In this document: positions 1-6,853 of the stretch, in pieces
Layout: each line of letters opens with the position of its first letter
Position numbering within the stretch: position 1 is the stretch's first letter
Assembly (NCBI RefSeq): GCF_022808175.1
Contig: NZ_JALGBX010000003.1
Coordinates: 62,001-126,000, forward strand
From: Streptomyces sp. AP-93
Lineage (GTDB): Bacteria > Actinomycetota > Actinomycetes > Streptomycetales > Streptomycetaceae
Length of the DNA stretch: 64,000 nt
Direction: 5' to 3'
Translations under genes and position numbers: made by a program
The notes under the pieces: model-generated
What the model saw: the letters and a program-made list of their open reading frames with translations, nothing else
Databases searched by the model: none
What the model was told of the DNA's origin: nothing

Positions 1-1301
1 GACATGTCCCACATGCCGTTGTGGGAGGCGCCGTCGGTGCCGGTGACCCCGGCGCGGTCCAGGACGAAGGTGACCCCGCACTTGTGCAGGGCGACGTCCA
101 TCAGGACCTGGTCGAAGGCGCGGTTGAGGAAGGTCGCGTACACCGCGAAGACCGGGTGGGCGCCGCCGGAGGCCAGGCCGGCCGCCGAGGTGGCGCCGTG
201 CTGTTCGGCGATGCCGACGTCGAAGATCCGGTCCGGGTAGGCGTCGGCGAACTTCTTCAGGCCGACCGGCTGGAGCATGGCCGCGGTGATCGCGACGATG
301 TCCTTGCGCGCCTTGCCGAGCTTGACCATCTCGTCGGCGAAGACCGAGGTCCAGCTGGCGGCGTCGGTGGAGACCGGCAGGCCGGTGTCCGGGTGGATCA
401 CGCCGACCGCGTGGAAGCGGTCCGCCTCGTCCTGGACGGCCGGCTCGTAGCCCCGGCCCTTCTGGGTGAGGCAGTGCACGATGACCGGTCCGCTGAAGCG
501 CTTGGCGCGCTGCAGGGCCGATTCCAGGGCCTCGATGTCGTGGCCGTCGATGGGCCCGATGTACTTCAGGCCCAGGTCCTCGAACATGCCCTGCGGGGCG
601 ATGAAGTCCTTGAGGCCCTTCTTGGCGCCGTGCAGGGTCTCGTAGAGGGGCTTCCCGACGACCGGGGTGCGCTCCAGGAGGTCCTTGCCGCGGGCCAGGA
701 AGCGCTCGTAGCCGTCCGTGGTGCGCAGGGTGGCCAGGTGGTTCGCGAGGCCGCCGATGGTGGGGCCGTACGAGCGCTCGTTGTCGTTGACGACGATCAC
801 CAGGGGGCGGTCCTTGGCGGCGGCGATGTTGTTCAGCGCCTCCCAGGCCATGCCGCCGGTGAGGGCTCCGTCGCCGATGACCGCCGCGACGTGGTGGTCT
901 TCCTTGCCGAGCACCTCATTGGCCTTGGCGAAGCCGTCGGCCCAGCCCAGCACGGTGGACGCGTGCGAGTTCTCGATCACGTCGTGCTCGGACTCGGCGC
1001 GCGAGGGGTAGCCCGACAGGCCGCCCTTCGTGCGCAGGCCGCCGAAGTCCTGGCGGCCGGTGAGCAGCTTGTGCACGTAGGCCTGGTGGCCGGTGTCGAA
1101 GAGGACCTTGTCCTTGGGCGAGTGGAAGACCCTGTGCAGAGCGATCGTCAACTCGACGACACCGAGGTTGGGGCCGAGGTGCCCGCCGGTCTTGGAGACG
1201 GCGTCGACGAGGAAGGTCCTGATCTCTGCGGCGAGCCGGTCGAGCTCCTCCTGGCTGAGCCGGTCCAGATCGCGCGGTCCCTTGATGCGGGTCAGCAGCA
1301 C
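1..1301 (-). CDS. dxs: 1-deoxy-D-xylulose-5-phosphate synthase, N-terminal part
   Basis: Thiamine-diphosphate enzyme that condenses pyruvate and glyceraldehyde 3-phosphate in the first step of the MEP isoprenoid pathway; cytosolic. About 433 residues are present and the C-terminal third (of about 640) lies beyond the left edge. The start is read as GTG at 1301 ([19 protein letters not shown]), preceded by a strong AAGGAGG. Visible family motifs include [13 protein letters not shown], the [16 protein letters not shown] segment and the thiamine-binding [15 protein letters not shown] region. It lies downstream of xylFGH on the same strand, but a strong terminator lies between them, so it is probably expressed separately. 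Identity is confident. Confidence 0.95.
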   Translation of the reverse strand, partial: MLLTRIKGPRDLDRLSQEELDRLAAEIRTFLVDAVSKTGGHLGPNLGVVELTIALHRVFHSPKDKVLFDTGHQAYVHKLLTGRQDFGGLRTKGGLSGYPSRAESEHDVIENSHASTVLGWADGFAKANEVLGKEDHHVAAVIGDGALTGGMAWEALNNIAAAKDRPLVIVVNDNERSYGPTIGGLANHLATLRTTDGYERFLARGKDLLERTPVVGKPLYETLHGAKKGLKDFIAPQGMFEDLGLKYIGPIDGHDIEALESALQRAKRFSGPVIVHCLTQKGRGYEPAVQDEADRFHAVGVIHPDTGLPVSTDAASWTSVFADEMVKLGKARKDIVAITAAMLQPVGLKKFADAYPDRIFDVGIAEQHGATSAAGLASGGAHPVFAVYATFLNRAFDQVLMDVALHKCGVTFVLDRAGVTGTDGASHNGMWDM

Positions 1302-1478
1302 CCGTGCCTCCTTGCAGTCGCTTGCTGGTCTGCCGAGTCTAATGTTCGCCAGTTGGGGGTAAGTGAAGCGCGGTCCCGGTCAGGTCACACCTTTGTCATA
1401 CCTGTACACATCAGTACGGAGTCACACCCCCCAAAAGGGGGTATTCCCGCACATCCGTACGTACACGCATACGCACAG

Positions 1479-1511
1479 GTGCCCGGTGCCACACCAAGTG
1501 GCACCGGGCAC
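1479..1511 (-). terminator. terminator hairpin after xylH
   Basis: A perfect 14-bp stem (1479-1492 with 1498-1511) closes a 5-nt loop, 43 bases past the xylH stop. It has no clear U-tract, as is common in Streptomyces. It probably ends the xylFGH transcript before dxs. The rest of 1302-1553 holds only the dxs upstream region. Confidence 0.8.
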
Positions 1512-1553
1512 TGTGACGGTTCTTACCGCCGCATCACGCTCCGCGCACGCCGG

Positions 1554-2825
1554 TCAGGCGCGCCCGGCCGTCTTCTGCGTCTTGCGGGTGATCGAGTCGA
1601 TCACCACGGTGGCGAGGAGGACCGCGCCGGTGATCATGTACTGGATCGGCGTCGCGATTCCCTCCAGGGCCAGACCGTACTGGATGGAGGTGATGACCAT
1701 GACGCCGAGGAGGGCGTTCCAGGTCCGGCCGCGGCCGCCGAAGAGGCTGGTGCCGCCGATGACGGCCGCCGCGATCACGTTCATCAGCAGGTCGCCGGCG
1801 CCGGCGCTCTGGTTGGCCGCCGCGATCTTGGAGGCCCAGAAGAGCCCGCCGATGGCCGCGAAGGTGCCGGCGATCGCGAAGACCGTGATCCGGACCCGGT
1901 TGACGTTGATGCCGGCGCGCCGGGAGGCCTCGACGCTGCCGCCGAGGGCGAAGACCTGGCGGCCGAAGGTGGTGCGCCGCAGGAGGAAGTCCGTGGCGAC
2001 CAGGGCCAGCAGGAAGAGCACGATCGCCAGCGGCAGGCCCTTGTACTGGTTGAACACCATGGCCGGGCCGAAGGTGAACACCGCGAGGAGCCCGGTGCGC
2101 AGCAGGATCTCGCCGAGGGGCCGGGAGGGGACCCCTGCGGCAGAGCGGCGCCGGTTGTCGGAGAACGTGGCGAGGAAGTAGGCCACCACGGCGAGGGCGG
2201 CGAGCCCGTAGCCGACGGCCACGTCCGAGAAGAAGTACGTGGTCAGCTGCCCGACCACGCCCTCGGAGTCGAGGTTGATCGTGCCGTTGCTGCCGAGGAT
2301 CTGCAGCATGGCGCCGGACCAGAAGAGCAGGCCCGAAAGGGTGACGGCGAAGGCCGGCGCGCCGATCTTGGCGAAGAAGAAGCCGTGGAGGGAGCCGATC
2401 AGGGCGCCTCCGGCGATCGCCGCGAGGATGGCCAGCCATTCGTTGACGCCGTTGGTGACCGAGAGGACGGCCACGATCGCGCCCGAGACGCCGCTGACCG
2501 AGCCGACCGAGAGGTCGATCTCGCCGAGCAGCAGGACGAAGATGATGCCGACCGCCATCATGCCGGTGGCCGTCATCGTGATCGCGATGTTGGTGAGGTT
2601 CTCGGCGCCGAGGAAGTTCGAGTTCAGGCCCTGGAAGATGCTCCAGATGATGATCAGGCCGAGGACGACGGGCACCGAGCCCAGGTCGCCGGCCTTGAGC
2701 TTGCGGCCGAACTCGTTCACGTACCCGGCGAGGCCCTGCTCGCGGACGAGCAGGCGGGGGTCCACGGCCGGGATGGCGTCGTGCGCGGCGGCCGGGTTGA
2801 CGGGGTCTATGTGCTGGGTGCTCAC
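1554..2825 (-). CDS. xylH: xylose-type sugar ABC transporter permease
   Basis: Permease of a CUT2 (ribose/xylose type) sugar importer; 423 residues with about ten hydrophobic membrane segments. The EIDLSVGSV and GGTSLFGGRGR segments are typical of the RbsC/XylH family, and the last is close to the loop that contacts the ATPase. The GTG start at 2825 (VSTQHIDPVNPAAA) overlaps the stop of the ATPase gene by four bases (GTGA), so the two are translationally coupled. Xylose as substrate is inferred from family and gene order (SBP, ATPase, permease, ROK regulator), which matches the S. coelicolor xylFGH locus. Confidence 0.9.
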   Translation of the reverse strand: MSTQHIDPVNPAAAHDAIPAVDPRLLVREQGLAGYVNEFGRKLKAGDLGSVPVVLGLIIIWSIFQGLNSNFLGAENLTNIAITMTATGMMAVGIIFVLLLGEIDLSVGSVSGVSGAIVAVLSVTNGVNEWLAILAAIAGGALIGSLHGFFFAKIGAPAFAVTLSGLLFWSGAMLQILGSNGTINLDSEGVVGQLTTYFFSDVAVGYGLAALAVVAYFLATFSDNRRRSAAGVPSRPLGEILLRTGLLAVFTFGPAMVFNQYKGLPLAIVLFLLALVATDFLLRRTTFGRQVFALGGSVEASRRAGINVNRVRITVFAIAGTFAAIGGLFWASKIAAANQSAGAGDLLMNVIAAAVIGGTSLFGGRGRTWNALLGVMVITSIQYGLALEGIATPIQYMITGAVLLATVVIDSITRKTQKTAGRA

Positions 2826-3601
2826 TTGCGGGCCTCCCCTGTGCGGGCCGCCCGGCGGGTCACGGCGTTGTCCGTGGCCCCGGTGATGGCGGAGATGATC
2901 TCTTCCTGCGACGTGTCCTTCACGGAGAAGACGCCGTTGTTGCGCCCCAGCCGCAGGACGGCCACCTTGTCGGCCACGGCCTTCACGTCGGCCATGTTGT
3001 GGCTGATGAGGATGACGGCGTGACCGCGCTCGCGCAGCCGCTCGACCAGGTCGAGCACCTGTGCGGTCTGCTCGACGCCGAGGGCGGCGGTGGGCTCGTC
3101 GAGGATCACGAGCTGGGGCTCGCCCAGCATGGAGCGGGCGATGGCCACGGTCTGGCGCTGCCCGCCGGAGAGCGAGGCGATGGGGATGCGGACGCTGGGG
3201 ATGCGGATGGACAGGGTGGTCAGGAGCTCGCGTGCGCGCCGCTCCATCTCCACCTCGTCGAGGATGCCGCGCCGCTTGAGCTCGCGTCCCAGGAAGAGGT
3301 TGCCGACGACGTCGATGTTGTCGCACAGCGCGAGGTCCTGGTAGACCGTCGCGATGCCCAGGTTCTGGGCGTCGTGGGGCTTGGTGATCGAGACCGGGCG
3401 GCCCTCCCACTCGATGACGCCGTCATCGATGGGGTGCACGCCGGCGATCGTCTTGACCAGCGTGGACTTGCCGGCGCCGTTGTCGCCGACGAGGGCGACC
3501 ACCTCGCCGGAGTGGATCTCGAGTTCTACGTCGGTGAGGGCCTGAACGGCGCCGAACCGCTTCGAGACCCCTCGCAACGCCAGTACGGGCGCAGCGGACA
3601 C
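2822..3601 (-). CDS. xylG: xylose-type sugar ABC transporter ATPase
   Basis: Single-domain ABC ATPase of about 259 residues, unlike the duplicated XylG/RbsA ATPases of enterobacteria. It shows Walker A GDNGAGKS, signature LSGGQRQ, Walker B LVILDEP and the H-loop SHN. Start choice: an ATG at 3610 lies directly on the AAGGAG ribosome site, so the GTG at 3601 (VSAAPVLALRGVSKRFG), nine bases downstream of that site, is preferred. It is the second gene of the xyl operon and drives uptake through XylH. A LacI-like palindrome and a hairpin lie between it and xylF. Confidence 0.9.
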   Translation of the reverse strand: MSAAPVLALRGVSKRFGAVQALTDVELEIHSGEVVALVGDNGAGKSTLVKTIAGVHPIDDGVIEWEGRPVSITKPHDAQNLGIATVYQDLALCDNIDVVGNLFLGRELKRRGILDEVEMERRARELLTTLSIRIPSVRIPIASLSGGQRQTVAIARSMLGEPQLVILDEPTAALGVEQTAQVLDLVERLRERGHAVILISHNMADVKAVADKVAVLRLGRNNGVFSVKDTSQEEIISAITGATDNAVTRRAARTGEARK

Positions 3602-3704
3602 ATGAACCATCTCCTTGCCGCCTGACCGGCGGGGATGTCGTGCAAAAGAGCAGGACCACGGGGGATTTGAGAGAAACGAATCTGCTGGAACGAATCCGCT
3701 TGAG

Positions 3705-3716
3705 AGAAACGTTTCT
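3705..3716. promoter_or_regulatory. 12-bp palindrome resembling a LacI/ROK operator
   Basis: AGAAACGTTTCT is a perfect palindrome with the AAACGTTT core common in LacI-family operators. The preceding bases TTGAG recur 34 bases away at 3667, followed by the same half-site (TTGAGAGAAACG), so there is one full and one half operator. The position, between xylF and xylG, would allow internal control of the ATPase and permease genes. The binding protein is unknown. Confidence 0.45.
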
Positions 3717-3772
3717 GTCCGGCGCCCCGCCAGTGGCGGGATGGAGGCGGGAACGCCGGACAGGCATGGGGG

Positions 3773-3792
3773 CCGCTCGGCGGACCGAGCGG
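3773..3792 (-). terminator. intercistronic hairpin between xylF and xylG
   Basis: An 8-bp perfect stem (CCGCTCGG/CCGAGCGG) with a 4-nt loop sits ten bases downstream of the xylF stop. Such hairpins often act as partial terminators or mRNA stabilisers, keeping the binding protein in excess over the membrane components. This role is inferred. Confidence 0.5.
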
Positions 3793-3801
3793 CGGGGGGC
3801 C

Positions 3802-4917
3802 TTACTTCAGGCCGATGGCGGCGCAGGCGGCCGCGTACTTCTCGGTGCAGATCTCGTCGACCGTGTAGACGTTGTCGCGGATGACGGTGTCCTTGACGTT
3901 CGCCTTGGTCAGCGAGACGACCGGGATCAGCAGGGCCGGGACGCCCTTGGTGGTGGGGCTGTCGACCTTGTCAGTGGCGGTCGTCGCGATCGACTCGCCC
4001 TTGGCGAGGGCCACGGCCATCTTCGCGGCGGCCTCGGCCTCGGGGGCGTACGGCTTGTAGACGCTCATGAACTGCTCGCCCGCCACGATCCGCTGCACAC
4101 CGGCGAGTTCGGCGTCCTGGCCCGTGACCGGGGGCAGGGGGGACACGCCGGCGGCCTTGAGGGCGGTGATGATGCCGCCGGCCATGCCGTCATTGGCGGA
4201 GTAGACGCCGATGACCTTGTCCTTGCCGAGCGCCGAGAGCGCGGCCGCCATGTTGGTGTTGGCGTTCTCCGGCTTCCACTCGACGGTGTCGTACTCCTTG
4301 CCGACGTTCACGTTGCCGTCGAGGACGGAGTGCGCGCCCTTCTTGAACAGCGCGGCGTTCGGGTCGGTGACGGAGCCGTTCATCATGACGATCTGGCCGT
4401 CCTTGGCCTTGGCGCCCAGGGCCTCCAGGAGCGCCTTGCCCTGGACCTTGCCGACCTCTTCGTTGTCGAAGGAGGTGTAGGCGTCGATCGGGCCCTCGGC
4501 CAGGCGGTCGTAGGCCACGACCGGGATGCCGGCCTCCTTGGCCTTCTTGACCGAGCCGGCGATGGCCTTGGAGTCCACCGCGTCGATGATCAGGACGTTC
4601 ACCTTGTTGGTGATCATCGTGTCGACCTGGGAGTTCTGCGTGGTCGCGTCCTGCTTGGCGTTGGCGTAGACGACCTCGCCCTTGCCCGCGGTCAGGTCCT
4701 TGACCGCCTTCTCGATCAGCGGCTTGTCGAACTTCTCGTAACGCGCGGTCTGGTTCTCCGGCAGGAGCAGGCCGACCTTGATCGCGCCGCCCTTGACGGC
4801 TCCGGTGGCGTTGTCCTTCTTGTCCCCGGACTCCTTCGCGCTGCCGCAAGCGGCGAGCGAGACGGCCATGGTGCCGGCAGCAACGGCGACGGCGACTCTG
4901 CGCATACGCGTGTTCAT
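3802..4917 (-). CDS. xylF: xylose-type sugar ABC transporter substrate-binding lipoprotein
   Basis: Periplasmic-binding-protein fold (RbsB/XylF type), 371 residues. The N-terminus MNTRMRRVAVAVAAGTMAVSLAAC is a lipoprotein signal with lipobox LAAC, so the protein is anchored outside the membrane. Start at ATG 4917 is supported by GGGAGG eight bases upstream; the frame stays open further upstream but without signal-peptide character. The body shows the family pattern (GLLLPENQTARYEKFDKPL, VNVLIIDAVDSKAIAG, YDRL, VYSANDGMAGGII, GQDAELAGVQRI). It is first gene of the xyl operon and lies directly downstream of the ROK regulator gene on the same strand. Confidence 0.9.
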   Translation of the reverse strand: MNTRMRRVAVAVAAGTMAVSLAACGSAKESGDKKDNATGAVKGGAIKVGLLLPENQTARYEKFDKPLIEKAVKDLTAGKGEVVYANAKQDATTQNSQVDTMITNKVNVLIIDAVDSKAIAGSVKKAKEAGIPVVAYDRLAEGPIDAYTSFDNEEVGKVQGKALLEALGAKAKDGQIVMMNGSVTDPNAALFKKGAHSVLDGNVNVGKEYDTVEWKPENANTNMAAALSALGKDKVIGVYSANDGMAGGIITALKAAGVSPLPPVTGQDAELAGVQRIVAGEQFMSVYKPYAPEAEAAAKMAVALAKGESIATTATDKVDSPTTKGVPALLIPVVSLTKANVKDTVIRDNVYTVDEICTEKYAAACAAIGLK

Positions 4918-5035
4918 TACTTGAACCTCCCTGACGAGGCCGCAGCACTGCGGCCGAGGTGGATGTGAGTCAACCCCGGCCGCGAGTTTGTCGTCAAGGA
5001 GTGAATGCTTAACGAGATGACAACGACGCCATTCG
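4918..5035 (-). promoter_or_regulatory. xylFGH promoter region
   Basis: This 118-bp gap between the regulator stop and xylF contains TTGACG- and TTGACT-like hexamers and an imperfect inverted repeat (TTGTCATC ... TTGACGACAA, roughly 4990-5030). It is the obvious place for the operon promoter and for binding of the ROK protein. The exact operator cannot be fixed by eye. Confidence 0.4.
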
Positions 5036-6250
5036 TTATCTAACTGAAGACAAGACGGCTGGTGCTCGCACTCCACTGCCATTTTCCGCCAAAAGCGTCG
5101 AATCGCCCATCTCACTCAGTACGAGGGCCAGCGCGCCCAGCACCTCGGCGCGCCCGCCCAACGAGCCCGTGAGCACCGACAACTGGCGGGCCGCGCTGGG
5201 GATCGCGTACCTCCCCACGGATTCACGGATGGGGGCCAGCACCAGTTCACCCGCGTCCGCGAGCGAGCCGCCCAGGACCACCCGGCTCGGGTTCAGGAGA
5301 TTGCACAGACTGGCCACTCCGCTGCCGATGTGGCGGCCCACGTCCGTGATGACCCGACGGCAGCCGGGGTCCCCGTCCCGGGCCAGTTCCACCACCCGTT
5401 CCATCGTCAACTCCGGTCCGTGGCTGCTCTGCAGGAGCGGCAGCACGTACCGGGCGGCGGCGAAGGTCTCCAGGCAGCCGCGGTTGCCGCAGCGGCAGAC
5501 CGGACCCGATTCGTCCAGCGTGATGTGCCCGATCTCGCCGGCGGTTCCGCCCGGTCCCCGGTAGATCTGCCCGTTGATCACGAGCCCCGCGCCGACGCCG
5601 CTGGCCACCTTGATGTAGGCCAGGTCCTTTACTCCCCGGCCGCTCCCCCAGACGAGTTCCCCCAGCGCCCCGAGGTTCGCGTCGTTGTCCACGTACACCG
5701 GTACGCCCAGCCGCTGCGAGAGCTCGCGCCGCGGGTTGATCCCGGCCCAGCCCGGCAGGATCGCGGTGGACCCGAGGGTGCCGGACTCCAGGTCGATGGG
5801 GCCCGGTACGCCCAGCCCGACGCCGATGACCTTGTCGCGGCCGATCCCGATGCCCTCGACGAGCCGTCCCACCAGGGCTTCCGCCCGGTCGAAGCCGTCG
5901 ACCCAGGAGGCGTCCACGTCCAGCGGCTCGGACTCCTCGGCCAGCACCTGGTGGGCCAGGTTCCCCACGGCCACCCGCAGGTGGGTGTGGCCGAAGTCGA
6001 CGCCGATCACGATGCCGGCGTCACCGCTGAGCGAGACGCTGCGCGCCCGCCTGCCCCCGGCGGAGGTGTCCGTGACCTCGACGGTCCCGGCCTCCTTGAG
6101 CTCCCGGACGATATTGGAGACCGTGGCCGCCGACAGTCCGGTGCTCCGGGCGATCTCCGCCTGGGTCAGCGAACCGGCGAGCCGTACCGCCCGTACGACG
6201 CGCTCCAGATTGGCGCGATGCAGCGAAGACTGCGATCCGGGAGTCTGCAC
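5036..6250 (-). CDS. rok7B7: ROK-family transcriptional regulator (Rok7B7/XylR type)
   Basis: 404 residues: an N-terminal winged HTH (about 15-65, LTQAEIARSTGLSAATVSNIVRELKEAG) followed by a ROK sugar-kinase-like domain. Seen are the sugar-site DNDANLGALGE, the GEIGHI motif and the zinc motif CRCGNRGCLE. The ATG at 6250 gives the usual family length. In S. coelicolor the protein at this position (SCO6008, Rok7B7) is reported to control the neighbouring xylFGH genes and affects development and antibiotic production; the same neighbour relation here supports the name. Its ligand is not visible from sequence. Confidence 0.85.
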   Translation of the reverse strand: MQTPGSQSSLHRANLERVVRAVRLAGSLTQAEIARSTGLSAATVSNIVRELKEAGTVEVTDTSAGGRRARSVSLSGDAGIVIGVDFGHTHLRVAVGNLAHQVLAEESEPLDVDASWVDGFDRAEALVGRLVEGIGIGRDKVIGVGLGVPGPIDLESGTLGSTAILPGWAGINPRRELSQRLGVPVYVDNDANLGALGELVWGSGRGVKDLAYIKVASGVGAGLVINGQIYRGPGGTAGEIGHITLDESGPVCRCGNRGCLETFAAARYVLPLLQSSHGPELTMERVVELARDGDPGCRRVITDVGRHIGSGVASLCNLLNPSRVVLGGSLADAGELVLAPIRESVGRYAIPSAARQLSVLTGSLGGRAEVLGALALVLSEMGDSTLLAENGSGVRAPAVLSSVR

Positions 6251-6555
6251 GACTCATCCACTCCTGCCCATAAGCAACGGCAAGCCGTCGCCCCCCGGCC
6301 GGGGCCGTCAGCGGCTGCATGCTCCGGCTGACACGAGACCCCGGCGTCTCTCCAACTTGTGAAGCTTAAGTCGAGCCTTTGCGCCTCGCGACGTCAAGAG
6401 GCCGCCGCAGTACGAATCGGCCACTACCGGTCATAAGTATGAGAGAACCTCCATCCTGATCGTGCTACGGTCGCTGTGGCGCTTGTCCTTCACGGTCTTC
6501 ACGGCCGGACAGGCTGCCCCCTGTAAGTGAAGCGCGACGCGAGGAGGTGTTCGGG

Positions 6556-6597
6556 ATGAGTCCCGATCGAAGTCCTTGCAGCGCTCTCTTCGGCTGA
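6556..6597 (+). CDS. putative mgtA leader peptide (MSPDRSPCSALFG)
   Basis: Thirteen codons start at an ATG preceded by GAGGAGG with optimal spacing and end at TGA, 256 bases upstream of mgtA. The start of the peptide is rich in Pro and Asp (M-S-P-D-R-S-P), as in the Salmonella mgtL leader (MEPDPTP...). In that system ribosome instability at Pro/acidic codons under low Mg2+ controls the downstream Mg2+ transporter gene. Here a similar function is inferred from position, ribosome site and composition; nothing is known experimentally. Confidence 0.45.
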   Translation: MSPDRSPCSALFG

Positions 6598-6709
6598 CCG
6601 TCGACTCCGACCTCTCCGAGCGGCCGGTCTCTCTTCGAGTGTGCACGCCCGCGGCCCGGCGCCGCCTCCGTGCGTTTCTGCATTCATCTTCGTAACCCCT
6701 TCCGCACGC

Positions 6710-6727
6710 CCTGACGCTTCCGTCAGG
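6710..6727 (+). promoter_or_regulatory. hairpin in mgtA leader
   Basis: CCTGACG, loop CTTC, CGTCAGG: a perfect 7-bp stem with a stable UUCG-like tetraloop between the leader peptide and mgtA. No U-tract follows, so it is more likely part of a regulatory fold than a simple terminator. Confidence 0.4.
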
Positions 6728-6853
6728 CGCGCGTCATCCATGCCCATCGGCGTGCCCCCGTGGCCGTACGTGCCACCGTGCGCCGACCCATGATCACTCC
6801 ACGTGACCGCGCGGCTTCGCGCTGCCCGGACACCGTGGAGGGAGGTTTTTGCC

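Larger units (their letters stand above)
6251..6853 (+). promoter_or_regulatory. long mgtA leader and rok7B7 upstream region
   Basis: This 600-bp divergent intergenic stretch has no ordinary gene. The left part (to about 6450) is the rok7B7 promoter region. The right part looks like a structured mgtA leader: a well-translated 13-codon reading frame at 6556, a perfect hairpin at 6710-6727, further short palindromes, then a strong ribosome site before mgtA. I did not recognise the conserved core of the M-box riboswitch. A peptide-based magnesium sensor is inferred. Confidence 0.5.

Noticed and set aside
21..3023. A 1000-codon open frame on the plus strand over dxs and xylH
   Set aside because: It is the antisense shadow of high-GC genes; the composition (Gly/Arg/Asp/Val repeats) has no protein character.
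3720..3770. Possible small RNA or short gene between xylF and xylG
   Set aside because: Only GC-rich hairpins are present and no ribosome site or codon pattern supports a gene.
6480..6560. Possible M-box magnesium riboswitch before mgtA
   Set aside because: I could not find the conserved M-box core or its three-helix arrangement; a peptide-type leader explains the visible features better. A covariance-model search would settle it.
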